In this document: positions 55,524 to 64,000 of the stretch, in pieces | Layout: every line of letters starts with the position of its first letter | Numbering within the stretch: position 1 is the stretch's first letter | NCBI GenBank assembly: GCA_963930645.1 | Contig: OZ005648.1 | Coordinates: forward strand, 106,155,167 to 106,219,166 | Direction of reading: 5' to 3' | Length of the DNA stretch: 64,000 bases | Origin: Salticus scenicus | Taxonomy: Eukaryota; Arthropoda; Arachnida; Araneae; Salticidae | Program-made: the position numbers and the translations under genes | The notes under the pieces: model-generated | Database searches by the model: none | What the model was told of the DNA's origin: nothing | What the model saw: the letters and a program-made list of their open reading frames with translations, nothing else

Positions 55524-56075
55524 CCCTTTAACGTTCAATACTTAATTTATTTTGAAAATTACTAAACTAATTTTAAAAATGGCTTTTAGGCACACAGCTC
55601 TGATCATAAATATTAAAAAAAAAAAAAAAAAATTAGCACTGTTCCTTTTCGAGAAATTTTTGGTTTGAAACATCTATAAGTTAACCTTATTAAATTCAAA
55701 TAATACTTAATTTAATAAATAGAACACTTTGTAAGTAAACATTATCGACTACAAAAACTCGTAAAAGATGTTTCAGGTGAAAATAGTAGTCCAGCTCTTC
55801 GTTAAATGAAAAAAACTAGACATGAATGCACCATCAAAGCAGCAGTTCGCACTCGCGCACATTAAGAAACTTCAAGTGACTTATGCATTTAGCTTCCTTT
55901 GAAGCATTATTTGTTAAATTTTCGAATAGTGTTGCTATCTACCGAACAGAAAAGGAACAAAAGTTTAAAACCTGATTAAAACAAGGGGGAAATGTTAAAA
56001 AAAAACTGCTGCATAAAAATTGTTAAATTATGTCAAATATTTGGTTTCGCTGCGAAACCAATGAACGTTAAAGGG
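55524..56075. mobile_element. piggyBac-type MITE
   Basis: Starts CCCTTTAACGTTCA, ends TGAACGTTAAAGGG, flanked by TTAA at 55520-55523 and 56076-56079. Paralogous empty sites CATTTCTTTTAACATGA at 35037 and 47510 show the single TTAA before insertion. 552 bp, different family from 20748-20977. Poly(A) at about 55615-55631. No transposase. Confidence 0.9.
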
Positions 56076-56119
56076 TTAACATGGATGCAGTCCTGTACTA
56101 GAAATTTATGACTAATATA

Positions 56120-56301
56120 CAGAGCTGCCAACCTAATCCGGAGAATTGTTAGTACCGCCCCTTTTTTAACACCATTTAATTTTTAGATTAATATTCTTCA
56201 AATGTATTTACGATGGTTTAAGAAGAAAAATGCTCTAAAAATGAATTGGTCTGGAAATAGGGGCGATACTAACAACCCTCCGAATTAGGTTGGCAGTTCT
56301 G
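56120..56301. mobile_element. hAT-like palindromic MITE
   Basis: CAGAGCTGCCAACCTAATCC at the left and its inverse GAATTAGGTTGGCAGTTCTG at the right. The arms continue through GTTAGTACCGCCCC and GGGGCGATACTAAC and, weakly, to the centre. AATTTATGA is found directly after the right end (56302-56310) and at 56103-56111, leaving 8 bp (CTAATATA) between the left copy and the TIR. Confidence 0.7.
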
Positions 56302-56392
56302 AATTTATGATTGAGACTGATTATGTGGATTGTTGCGTACACAGTTGTTGTAACTCAGCAGATTCCACCTATGCCAAATAGTTTTCTAAATA

Positions 56393-56438
56393 ATCTATAT
56401 TAATAAAATCAGACTTTTGTCTGTAAATTTGTCAGAAT

Positions 56439-56473
<35 letters not shown>

Positions 56474-56740
56474 GATATCTCCATGTTTCACACACCATAA
56501 AAGCCGAAAATGACTTCAGCAAAATTTGTCTGTGTGTGTGTATCTCGCATAGCTCAAAAACGGTTGGACGTAGAACGTTGCAAATTGGTATATAGGTTTT
56601 TTATAACATCTAGTTGTGCACCTCCCTTTTTGGGCTTTCCATGATTTTCCGTTTTGGAGATATTTCGGGAAATGACCAAAAATACAAAGTCTTTGGCCAT
56701 TATATATGGCCTACCATCATAGCGATTTCAAAAGAAGCTA
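56393..56740 (+). mobile_element. Helitron-like 5' region
   Basis: A|TCTATATTAATAAAATCAGA, a TTTTGTCTGTAAATTTG phrase, poly(A) (56440-56469), GTCTGTGTGTGTGTATCTCG, CATAGCTCAAAAACGGTTGG, and GCAAATTGGTATATAGG. This order is common at the 5' ends of arthropod non-autonomous Helitrons. The phrase ATCTCGCATAGCTCAAAAA also forms the left flank of the Tc1 element at 62199. Confidence 0.5.
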
Positions 56741-56759
56741 ACCATAGAGCCAGTAATGA

Positions 56760-56792
<33 letters not shown>

Positions 56793-57225
56793 GAAAGTTG
56801 AACCCATTTTTGCAAGTATAAAGTTATGCTTAAAGACATAAACAGGTTCTAGTCGACGAATGCATTTATTTAATGAATATAGAGCCCGTAATGACAGTGT
56901 TATGAAAGTTGTCGACATTTTTACGTATATAGAAAGTAGTTTCTTAAATACATAAGCAGACTCTTGTCGACGAATGCATGAATATTCAGCCTCTAGATAG
57001 AACCCGTAATGTTATCGATATTTTAGCGTGTAGAAATTCATTCTTTAAGACAGAAGTAGGTTTCAGTCGATGAATGCACTTCATTTAATGAATACTCAGC
57101 CCGTAAATAGATATTGATAAAAAAATTGTCGACATTTTAACGTGTACATAGTAATTTTTAAAGAAATAAGCAGGTTCTAGTCGACGAATGCACTTCATTT
57201 AATTACTATTCAGTAAGCAATTGAA
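56741..57225 (+). repeat. ~110-bp tandem units with GTCGACGAATGCA
   Basis: GTCGACGAATGCA or GTCGATGAATGCA occurs near 56853, 56967, 57068 and 57180, with GTTGTCGACATTTTTACG-like phrases between, so units are about 100-114 bp. Preceded by (ATT)n at 56759-56792. Likely core of the element beginning at 56393. Confidence 0.65.
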
Positions 57226-57414
57226 TAAATATTTTTTTTCTGTGCTACAAAAATTAATATTCTTGAAACAATCCAATGAAATGGTCATTTTTACTACAGA
57301 AATCAAATAAATATTCTTAAATACAGTACAAAATATAAATTTCGCTAAATCAGGAACAACTGAATATTTAGAAGTCTGAATGGAATTGAATCTATCGATA
57401 GTATTGTCAGTGAT

Positions 57415-57835
57415 TTATGAAATTTTCAAGGTAGTTCTGCGAGAGAAACCAATGCATCATTGCAAAATTTCTAGAACTAGACTCCTATTGAGGTTAGAGT
57501 TTCCAAATTTTGTGAATCTCTTATTATCATTTTTCGCCACATTTAAATGCCCAATTTGATGCTGAGTCAAAGCCTACCTTCATGGAAATGAAAAAACTTT
57601 CATTTGTTTTCACTTTTACGGTATAACAGTATAGAAAGTGACATATAAAGATATAGGCAATTTCTAGTCTACAATCATTAACAACCAATCTTCTCTCTTT
57701 TATAGTCTTGTGATTCATTTATAGAACTTTCGAAGAATTTAGTTCTTCGCTATAAACCAATGAATTGTTCCGGAATGTTCCAGAACTCTGTTCTTATTGA
57801 AGTTAGAGCTTCCAAACTCTGGCAACCCTAAGCTA
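57415..57835 (+). repeat. Diverged ~306-bp tandem duplication
   Basis: AAACCAATGCATCATTGCAA ... CTCCTATTGAGGTTAGAGTT and CCAAATTTTG (57447-57515) match AAACCAATGAATTGTTCCGG ... TTCTTATTGAAGTTAGAGCT and CCAAACTCTG (57755-57825). No coding support. Confidence 0.5.
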
Positions 57836-58337
57836 CAAATTTTTACCAAGTTCTATTCCAAGACCAAAAATCTACACTGGCTACTAATTTGAGGCTTGGC
57901 GAGATTAGCCATAAAATTTTTCGGCAAATATTGTTTCAGGATAGGCAGAAATCCTTTCTCAATATTAACTGAGTTAATTATTTTGGTAAAATTTATCGTT
58001 TCTCGCCACTAATTTTTGCCAAAGAGAACAAACCTGGGCCATCTATACTCAAATCATTTTCATTGTACTCTAAACTGTGCATTTGTCAGTGAGAGATTCT
58101 GTAATAAGCCGTGGAGTACGGCTATTCCTGAAAAAACTACTATATTTGTCTCGGCTGCGTATATTATCGTAATATTGCGACTTTTTTGGTTGGATTAGCA
58201 GCTTTTTTTTTCCTTGTTTTGTTTTTGTTTTAAGGAATGTTCGTAAACTGGAACCTGCCTGTTTATTTACGAATCGGTTACCTCACAAGAAACTATCAAT
58301 GTTTTCATAACAATATGTATATTCCTTTAGTTGTATA
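57836..58337. other. Non-coding stretch
   Basis: No repeat or gene recognised. A 60-codon plus frame at 58016-58198 has no motif and no codon-bias support. Confidence 0.3.
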
Positions 58338-58367
58338 AGGAAGTCATGTGGTGTCCACATCAGATTT
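58338..58367 (+). mobile_element. Degraded Helentron-like 3' end
   Basis: AGGAAGTCATGTGGTGTCCACATCAGATT, shown in parts: AGGAAGTC, hairpin ATGTGGTGTCCACAT, then CAGATT. It corresponds to AGAAAGTC, TTGTGGTGGCCACAA, CATACTAG in the family-1 copies; the terminal CTAG is lost. Confidence 0.4.
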
Positions 58368-59299
58368 TATAAGTATAAAATCAGTGCATGATAAATATAT
58401 TTTAGCAAAATCAAATATATTTTATTAATAATTAAATAGCATGCTTTCAATTTTAAGATTCATTTTTAGTTTCTCTAAATAATAGAAAAAAAGAAGTAAT
58501 TAACTATTTAATACATAATACATTTATTCTAGACAACTAATCCTCATTATTGTTTCAAAACCATTTTTATGGGGTTAATATATATATATATTTAACAAAA
58601 TATTATTTAAACCACTTAATAAATTATACTAGATACATTTTTTTTTTTTTTTAAGCATCAGCAGTTCGTTAGCAAAAATTTATTTTTCTTAAATACAAAA
58701 TCCCGAAGGATTTCTTCACGTAGCATTTTCGCTTATTGATCTGCATTTTCCTTGCTTTTAATCGTTAGAATCGATAAACTGCAAGCGATACTGGTTTCTT
58801 TTATTCTAAGTTTAAACCACTGGAGTATAAACCTTTATAGGCTCAAGGGCTCAGTGTAGTTGAGTAATATTTCCCTAGACCGCAATTGACTGCTTCGCTC
58901 GAGACGCTCATTTATTTACAAGCCATCCTGGATATTCACGATGTATAATGTCTCCCGTTAATTGCCTCTAACATACGGCACTAGAGCCAGACGCATCACT
59001 CATGAGCTTGACTAGGATAGAACAGTGAAATATAATGCTGTCCTGCCCCGATTCGTTTAATATTAATGACATAAATGCTTGTTCTATGCGTTCCATGTAT
59101 CAAAATCGCTATCCATAGGATTATACATACAAAGTTAAACTAATTTAATTTACTGAAATAATTAAATATATTTCTCTTAGGAAAATGGAAAAAGGCTTTA
59201 AAAATTTATCTGTTCAATATTTCAGTATAATAAAGTTTTAATCTAAGTTGTTTTTTTTTTTTTTTTTTTTTCCATGTGATAAATTAAGTTTATCTATCT
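58368..59299. other. AT-rich, with a less AT-rich unassigned segment at 58840-59060
   Basis: (TA)n near 58580 and poly(T) at 58639-58653. The segment at 58840-59060 has higher GC, no match elsewhere in the window, and a minus-strand frame YMERIEQAFMSLILNESGQD, SIIFHCSILVKLMSDASG that then stops. It might be conserved non-coding DNA, an exon or a TE piece; undecided. Poly(T) at 59250-59270. Confidence 0.3.
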
Positions 59300-59300
59300 A

Positions 59301-59536
59301 TCTATATATAATAATAAAAGAAGATATCTGTCTGTCTGTTCATCTATACGTAGTAAACGTAGAAGTGAAGGTAAAAGTACAAAATTTGACATACGGGTGC
59401 TCAGAAGCCTTTCCGAGGGGATAGTAAAAAAAGAATTTAAAATTTTTAATTAGTTGTGGAGATATTAATTAATATGTCGACTTATGTCTAATCAAAAAGC
59501 GATCTCAATGACTGAGAATTCACCGCGATTGTATAC
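59301..59536 (+). mobile_element. Helitron-like 5' start
   Basis: A|TCTATATATAATAATAAAAG followed by AAGATATCTGTCTGTCTGTT and CATCTATACGTAGTAAACG is the usual start of small arthropod Helitrons. A matching CTRR end was not located. Confidence 0.5.
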
Positions 59537-59579
59537 CTAAGTTAGATATTTTAATGGACTTAAAAGCAGAAAAAGTGGA

Positions 59580-59705
59580 AAATAAATTAGAAATATTAGA
59601 CCAACCGTTACGAATTCGGTACCAAGCGAAAGGGGCGATTTTTCCGAATCTAAGAGTGCAAGCGGCTTATGGATACAATTAGATTTTTTAAAATTAACTA
59701 AAGTA
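59580..59705 (-). repeat. Dispersed ~150-bp repeat, copy 3
   Basis: Reverse-complement match to 48262-48420 and 50540-50660 (TTAGTTAATTTTAAAAAATC, GATTCGGAAAAATCG). Confidence 0.5.
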
Positions 59706-59729
59706 TGAAATTTAGGCAGAAACATCATT

Positions 59730-60296
59730 TCAACTGCCAGACGACTGTCTGCGATGAAAAGGGAAATGAATGTAACCGATTAAGATGTCACGTGTTTTAT
59801 GGGGGTGGGGTGAGGGGGTGAATTGCAATTTTCAAACTTCTTCAAATTTTTATTCACGTACACTTAAATGAATATTCGGCGTAGACAGCATATTATAAAG
59901 CTACAGTTCAATTTTCATGAAAAGATGTAAATGAACAAAAGAATTACATTTTTATTGGCAATTATATTTATCACGGCTCACGTGACCAATAGACAATGTA
60001 ATATTAAGTTCTCTTTTATATTTTGCTGTATTTAAAATTGAGATATGCCGTAGAAAGTTCGTAGTGTTTGGTTTTAATGCCCGATAATTAGATTGGGAAT
60101 ATATTTGAAAATGTAGAATTACTAGGAAGGGCTTAAGGAGGGGGGGAAATTACAGCTACATTGATATTATTAGGTTATAAGGCAAGATAAATCGATTGCA
60201 GATATTTTCGAGTGAAAAATTACTAGGAGGGACGGAAAAGAGGGGGGGGGAGAGAAGGCGCAAAACTGTGGAAAAGGAACGGGGGTTTCGAAGAAA
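59730..60296. other. Non-coding, G-rich runs
   Basis: GGGGGTGGGGTGAGGGGG at 59802-59818, GGAGGGGGGG at about 60136 and GGGGGGGGGAGAG near 60243. Otherwise featureless. The 60-codon plus frame across 60196-60378 is low-complexity Arg/Lys. Confidence 0.4.
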
Positions 60297-61170
60297 ACAA
60301 CGGAAAACCCAAAACGAATTTATTCTTTTATATTTTGCAGAATTTCAAGTTCCAATTTCCGCTCACATTTCATACTAAGGATTTTTAACGTTATATAGCC
60401 CGGAATTACGCAAGTTTCGTAGAAAACCATGAATAAGTCAGACTCAAATATTTTTATAAAAATGTTTATATTATCTTTGTATCTCAGCTTCTAATTAACA
60501 TAATTTCATAAGTAATATATCATTATAAAATTTATTTGAATTGGAATTGAAGAGTATATATTGCAAACCTCTGTCGCCTGAGGGTGCTTTGATATTTTAA
60601 TAATTCAATATCTAGAATTCTAATTATGTTTAAATTACTTATAACACATCATTTGAAATATTACGTACTTTTAAACTGATATAAGCAGTTAAATACCGTC
60701 GGGAGTTTAAGAGAAAAACACAGAAAAGCCAGAACATCTTTATTACAATATCTCCAATTCTAATTATGATGCAGGCTTTCGATTTCCGATACTTCACTCA
60801 CATTTCGTATTAAGGATTTTTAGCATTATTTAGTCCGCAGTTAAGTAAGTTTCAGAGAAAAAGCACAAAAAAAATCACACAACTTTTTTTATAACAATGC
60901 TTATATTACCTTTGTATCTCAGCTTCTAATTAACATAATTTCATAGGTAAAATGTCATTTTAAAAGTCATTGAAATTGAAATTAAAGAGTATATATTGCA
61001 AATATCTGTCGCCAGAGGGCACTTTCATATTTTGAGAATTCAATATCTCCAATTCTGATTATGAGAAAATTACTTATAGGGAGAGGATTGGGAGACCGTA
61101 GGCCCCACCAGATTGCGCCACCGAACGGGAGTTTCGTAATGTCGGATTTTTCAGGGATAGCGAATCAGCT
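60297..61170 (+). repeat. Tandem duplication, ~435-bp unit
   Basis: CAGCTTCTAATTAACATAAT followed by TTCATA occurs at about 60486 and 60921. The surrounding units align over about 430 bp (ACATTTCATACTAAGGATTT / ACATTTCGTATTAAGGATTT; GAGTATATATTGCAAA; CTGTCGCC(T/A)GAGGG). A partial third unit lies near 60010-60080. Diverged by substitutions and short indels; no coding. Confidence 0.65.
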
Positions 61171-61451
61171 GGTCACCAAAGCCGGATAGTTTAAATAAAA
61201 TAAACTGCATTGAAATTGGACCGTTCATTTGTAAGTATTACAGCGTAAAGTATTGCTTACCTATAACCACCCTCGACTAAGTAGAATTCGTCAAAAACCA
61301 TTTCCTGAAAAATAGATAACAAATATTAATAGAAATAATAATAATAATAATAATAATAATTAGATTTTTCAATTTCAGTAATTTTCACTTTTGTTTATTA
61401 TGAGTGATAATTAAAGATATTTGTTTCAAACAGATTATGGTACATTAAAAG

Positions 61452-61670
61452 ATTGTTAAAACCAAGTAAAAACTACGACATCTAGAAAGCCAAAGAGAAA
61501 AACTCGAGAAGCATACAGTAGCATTTAGCCTACCGTCTTCAGTGCTTCAAAATAAATTAAATAAACATTACACTGAAAACGGTACGCTAAATTCTACCGA
61601 AACAGTTATCGGCTTCCCAACGTTTTCTCTTTGGCGTTCTAGACGTTGCAGTTTTTCGTTGGTTTTAATA
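61452..61670. mobile_element. PLE 3'-end inverted dimer with diverged TSD
   Basis: Left: AAAACCAA ... GAAAGCCAAAGAGAAAAACT. Right: its inverse, TTTTCTCTTTGGCGTTCTAGA ... TTGGTTTTAAT. Flanked by AGATTATGGTACATTAAAA (61433-61451) and AGATTATGGTGTACTTAAAA (about 61671-61690). Related to the 9701 and 25311 PLEs (GCCAAAGA, GCATACAG, TACCGTCTTCAGTGC). A hammerhead-like core is degraded in both arms: left lacks the GAAA box, right has CTGAAAAC. Confidence 0.65.
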
Positions 61671-61697
61671 GATTATGGTGTACTTAAAATTACACTG

Positions 61698-61699
<2 letters not shown>

Positions 61700-61730
<31 letters not shown>
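61700..61730. repeat. (TA)n microsatellite
   Basis: Uninterrupted TA dinucleotides at about 61700-61730. Confidence 0.9.
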
Positions 61731-61733
<3 letters not shown>

Positions 61734-62196
61734 ATAATTAAATAAAGGAAATGTACAGATTGCTATGATGGTTTCTAATCAACATTAGAAATTTTTCTAT
61801 GCTACTTCTAATTACTTAAAGGAATACAAAATGCAAACATGTTCCATTTAAGATAAAACATAAACATATTGTTAAATTCGCTCATTGGAGAAATAGGTAA
61901 TAATAGTTTAATTGAATTCATAATCACTCTAAAACAATTTTGGAAAGAGCTATACTTGTGTGAAAAATGTTACATTTAACACAAATGGAAATGCAGTGTC
62001 CAGTTGTAGCTCTGAATCTATGTGAATAACTTTGTGTGGCCCTGTAAATAATAATGCGAATCATGGTATATTCTATACAGTACTTTTTTTTATTCATCTG
62101 AATGATAAATATAAATTTTTACTTTCCGAACATTAAATTTAAGGAAAGTCGTGATTTCCAAAGTATATTTTGTATCTCGCATAGCTCAAAAAAATG
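61731..62196. other. Decayed repeat
   Basis: GAATAACTTTGTGTGGCCCTGTAAA at 62022-62046 matches the tandem-unit phrase of hairpin-start elements. TTGTATCTCGCATAGCTCAAAAA at 62169-62191 matches the Helitron-like copy at 56393. No gene. Confidence 0.4.
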
Positions 62197-62549
62197 TACA
62201 CTCCTTCTCATATTTATAAGGACACTTTATGTTTTGAAATAACTAATGTAAAAATAATTGTGAACAAGATTATACTAAGTGCACTTAATATATCTTGTTT
62301 TCTAAAAACCAAAACTGCTCTAATTTTTTTAATATGAAACGAAATTAATAAAAAAATATGCAAAATATTTTTTTCTCCTCGTTTTTAGATGATCATAATT
62401 ATAGGGACAATCATGATTTTTTCGTTTTATTTAACTTACTAGCGGATAAATTACAGTTGACATGCGAATTTGTTAATTACTGGGCTAGATTAATTCATAC
62501 ATAAGCCTTCAATTTTTCTTGGACGGATACAACTGATAATTCCTCTAAA

Positions 62550-63334
62550 AAAAGAACTTCGTGTAGTGAAATATGATAAATGCGTTTTTTAAGTGGAAGG
62601 ATAATTTCAAACCGCCAAATTTCTAATGAAATTCGAAGATCTAAAATTGCTGAAGGAAATGTGATCAAACGTTGAACTGCTGGTTCGATAAGAGAGAGAT
62701 CTGATGCAAAATCAGAGTTGTTTTACAGAGACTCATAATTCCTCTTACTGTTCTACTCATAATGACTACTGCTGAATTTGCTCGTAATTTTTAACGAAAG
62801 GTTGGGGTCCACATTTATGCATGTTTAAAATAATAAATAATATGTTAAAATGAATAAAAAACCTGTAATAATCAATAAGCATTTAATGGGGGAAAGAACG
62901 TCTGTGTTAAAATTGATTAAAGACAATATTAAACGGTAAAATATTGCATTTTCGGATGAAAAACATTTTATTCTTGATTAATCAAATGGTTTTAACAGTT
63001 ACTGGCACGATCTGAAGATATCGAAAGACAGAGCAGATTTTTTAAAGGCAGATATGAATCGGGCATTTTAAAGGTGGATGTATGGTGCTCTGGGGAGCTG
63101 TTTCTACTGAAGGCAGAATGAATTTAGTAATTTTTTATGAACATTATGAATTATTATGAACATCCAGAGAATATCCACAAATTTTAAACGTGGAATTCTC
63201 AGATTTTTGTTAGATTTTGAGGGATAATAATATTTTTTTCAACAAGACATACATTTTTGCTCTACTTCTAGAGCAATAGAAAACAGTTTGAAGAAAGAAA
63301 CTTTTGTATTATTGCCTTTCCCGTGACCTAAAAG

Positions 63335-63335
<1 letters not shown>
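62550..63335 (+). pseudogene. Tc3/mariner-like transposase, decayed
   Basis: Best part: NIAFSDEKHFILD with the first catalytic Asp (about 62957), then SNGFNSYWHDLKISKDRADF, WMYGALGS (normally VMVWGA), FKRGILRFLLDF, and FFQQDIHFCSTSRAIENSLK with the second Asp (about 63247), then ETFVLLPFP. Several stops and shifts separate these. Where the SPDLNPIE-type third acidic site should be there is a poly(A) run (about 63339-63376). The enzyme class cuts and joins transposon ends; this copy cannot. Confidence 0.7.

Positions 63336-63338
<3 letters not shown>

Positions 63339-63376
<38 letters not shown>
63339..63376. repeat. Poly(A) tract inside transposase remnant
   Basis: Run of about 38 A between the end of the LLPFP segment and TTAACTTATCATATTAG. 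Confidence 0.9.
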
Positions 63377-63380
<4 letters not shown>

Positions 63381-63815
63381 AACTTATCATATTAGAAAAG
63401 TGCATGCAAGTGGAAAGATATTTTAAATAGTTTAAATGTATTCAGCATATCATCTATGCTGTATGAAATGGTATTGAAACTGAATAAATAAATACAAAAA
63501 ACAATAAAAATGTATATATATACCAGAGAGAATGTCTGACTGTTTCACCCTAAAACCACCCCATAAAATATTAATTTAAAGAATAACTGAAAAAAATTAC
63601 TAAGATTCGAGCTGTCCTTATAATTGTGAACACCTGAAAAAATATCTTTTTGACCGTATTTAAAATTTTTTAAGATAGAAAAACGATAAAACCTTTTAAA
63701 TATAGTCTATTAATGAAATTCAAATTAATAAAAAACATATTTGTTTAAATAATAGTGTTCAGTGTTTAGTTAATATAAAAAACCGGGTGTCCTTATTATT
63801 ATGAGAACCAGTGTA

Positions 63816-64000
63816 TTCGTAGAAAGTTCAAAATTTATATTTCTGACTGTTATATAACCAAACCTCCAAGTTTGGTTTTAACACGAATTCTATTTCAGAG
63901 ATATCTACGATTGTACACGATTTTTCGTGATGTATGTGCGTGTGTTTGTATGTGTGTGAGTGAACACGATAGCGTCTGAACGCTTCAATTGAACTGAAAT
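63816..64000 (+). mobile_element. Continuation of a Helitron/hairpin-type repeat, cut by window end
   Basis: AACCAAACCTCCAAGTTTGG hairpin, GAGATATCTACGATTGTACA, then GTATGTGCGTGTGTTTGTAT and GTGAACACGATAGCGTCTGA. The last phrase is the inverse-strand relative of 33130-33160 (GCTATCGTGTTCACTCAC). Confidence 0.4.

Larger units (their letters stand above)
52264..56381 (+). mobile_element. Helentron-like element (family 3), host copy split by four insertions
   Basis: Starts CTCCCTATCGTACTATAGG, resumes at about 53495 with GGAGTGTGAGGAATCC and GATATTTCAAAAACAAATGA, is cut again at 53861, resumes at 55262 (TTGTAAGTTATTCGAAATTT), is cut at TTAA 55520, resumes at 56080 (ACATGGATGCAG), is cut at 56111, and ends CCACCTATGCCAAATAG (56381). 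The order of the pieces agrees with the intact paralogue at 33805-35134. Confidence 0.65.
62199..63813 (+). mobile_element. Tc1/mariner element, near full length, inactive
   Basis: Ends CACTCCTTCTCATATTTATA and TTATTATTATGAGAACCAGTG share inverted repeats (CTCATA.TTATAAGGACA). A second inner pair, AATTATAGGGACA (62395-62410) and TGTCCTTATAATTG (63613-63630), gives two-part TIRs. TA flanks both ends (62197-62198 and 63814-63815). Length 1615 bp, as expected for Tc1/mariner. The host sequence on both sides joins into one repeat phrase (CTCGCATAGCTCAAAA...GTAGAAAGTTCAAAAT), comparable with 56549-56590. Confidence 0.8.

Noticed and set aside
58016..58198. 60-codon plus-strand frame MPKRTNLGHLYSNHFHC...
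   Set aside because: No motif, no splice or start context, length expected by chance.
59802..60255. G-quadruplex or promoter signal from G runs
   Set aside because: Isolated runs without a gene nearby; homopolymer runs are common across this window (8262, 18001, 28494, 42366).

Overview
This window looks like intergenic or intronic DNA from an arthropod nuclear genome, probably a chelicerate and most likely a spider. It is strongly AT-rich, full of poly(A), (TA)n and (ATT)n tracts, has no operon-like coding, and is almost entirely built from mobile-element remains and tandem repeats. The mix fits that group: Penelope-like elements (PLEs) with GIY-YIG endonuclease, hAT, piggyBac and Tc1/mariner miniature elements, Helentron-like non-autonomous elements and an RNase H-bearing non-LTR retrotransposon. 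The species assignment is an inference. No tRNA, rRNA or complete host gene was found. The only host-like coding candidate is one possible terminal exon on the minus strand at 35228-35356.

Layout. 1-4915 is a satellite with a monomer of about 620-640 bp in a higher-order arrangement; each monomer contains a head-to-head pair of PLE 3' ends. 6723-8018 is a PLE inverted dimer with 12-bp target-site duplications (TSDs). 9001-9412 is a hAT MITE and 9701-10498 a second PLE inverted insertion. 10.8-20 kb holds small TIR elements, two copies of a repeat with an embedded tRNA-like segment, and the first copies of elements with a hairpin at the 5' end. 20748-20977 is a piggyBac MITE. 21068-22853 and 25311-26336 are decayed PLEs with reverse transcriptase and GIY-YIG remains. 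28205-29618 is a fold-back Tc1 element.

29.7-35.1 kb and 38.6-47.6 kb are dominated by the hairpin-start, CTAG-ending family (Helentron/HINE-like), whose interiors are tandem units of about 130-180 bp. A 4.8-kb composite hAT element (39939-44750) with an 8-bp TSD sits inside one such copy. 48.0-50.7 kb carries decayed transposase fragments. 52.3-56.4 kb is one Helentron-like copy split by four later insertions: a minisatellite-bearing element, a non-LTR retrotransposon, a piggyBac MITE and a hAT-like MITE. 56.4-61.7 kb has Helitron-like starts, tandem duplications and another PLE inverted dimer. 62199-63813 is a Tc1/mariner element with a broken transposase.

Two themes recur. First, PLE ends are repeatedly joined head to head, in three cases inside a single pair of TSDs, and they carry a hammerhead-ribozyme-like fold whose stem III is a short palindrome; the satellite looks like an amplified, decayed version of such an insertion. 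Second, several otherwise different repeat families share one architecture: a hairpin at the 5' end, an asymmetric inverted repeat near the 3' end, a tail of about 25 nt ending in CTAG, T-rich flanks, and internal tandem units.
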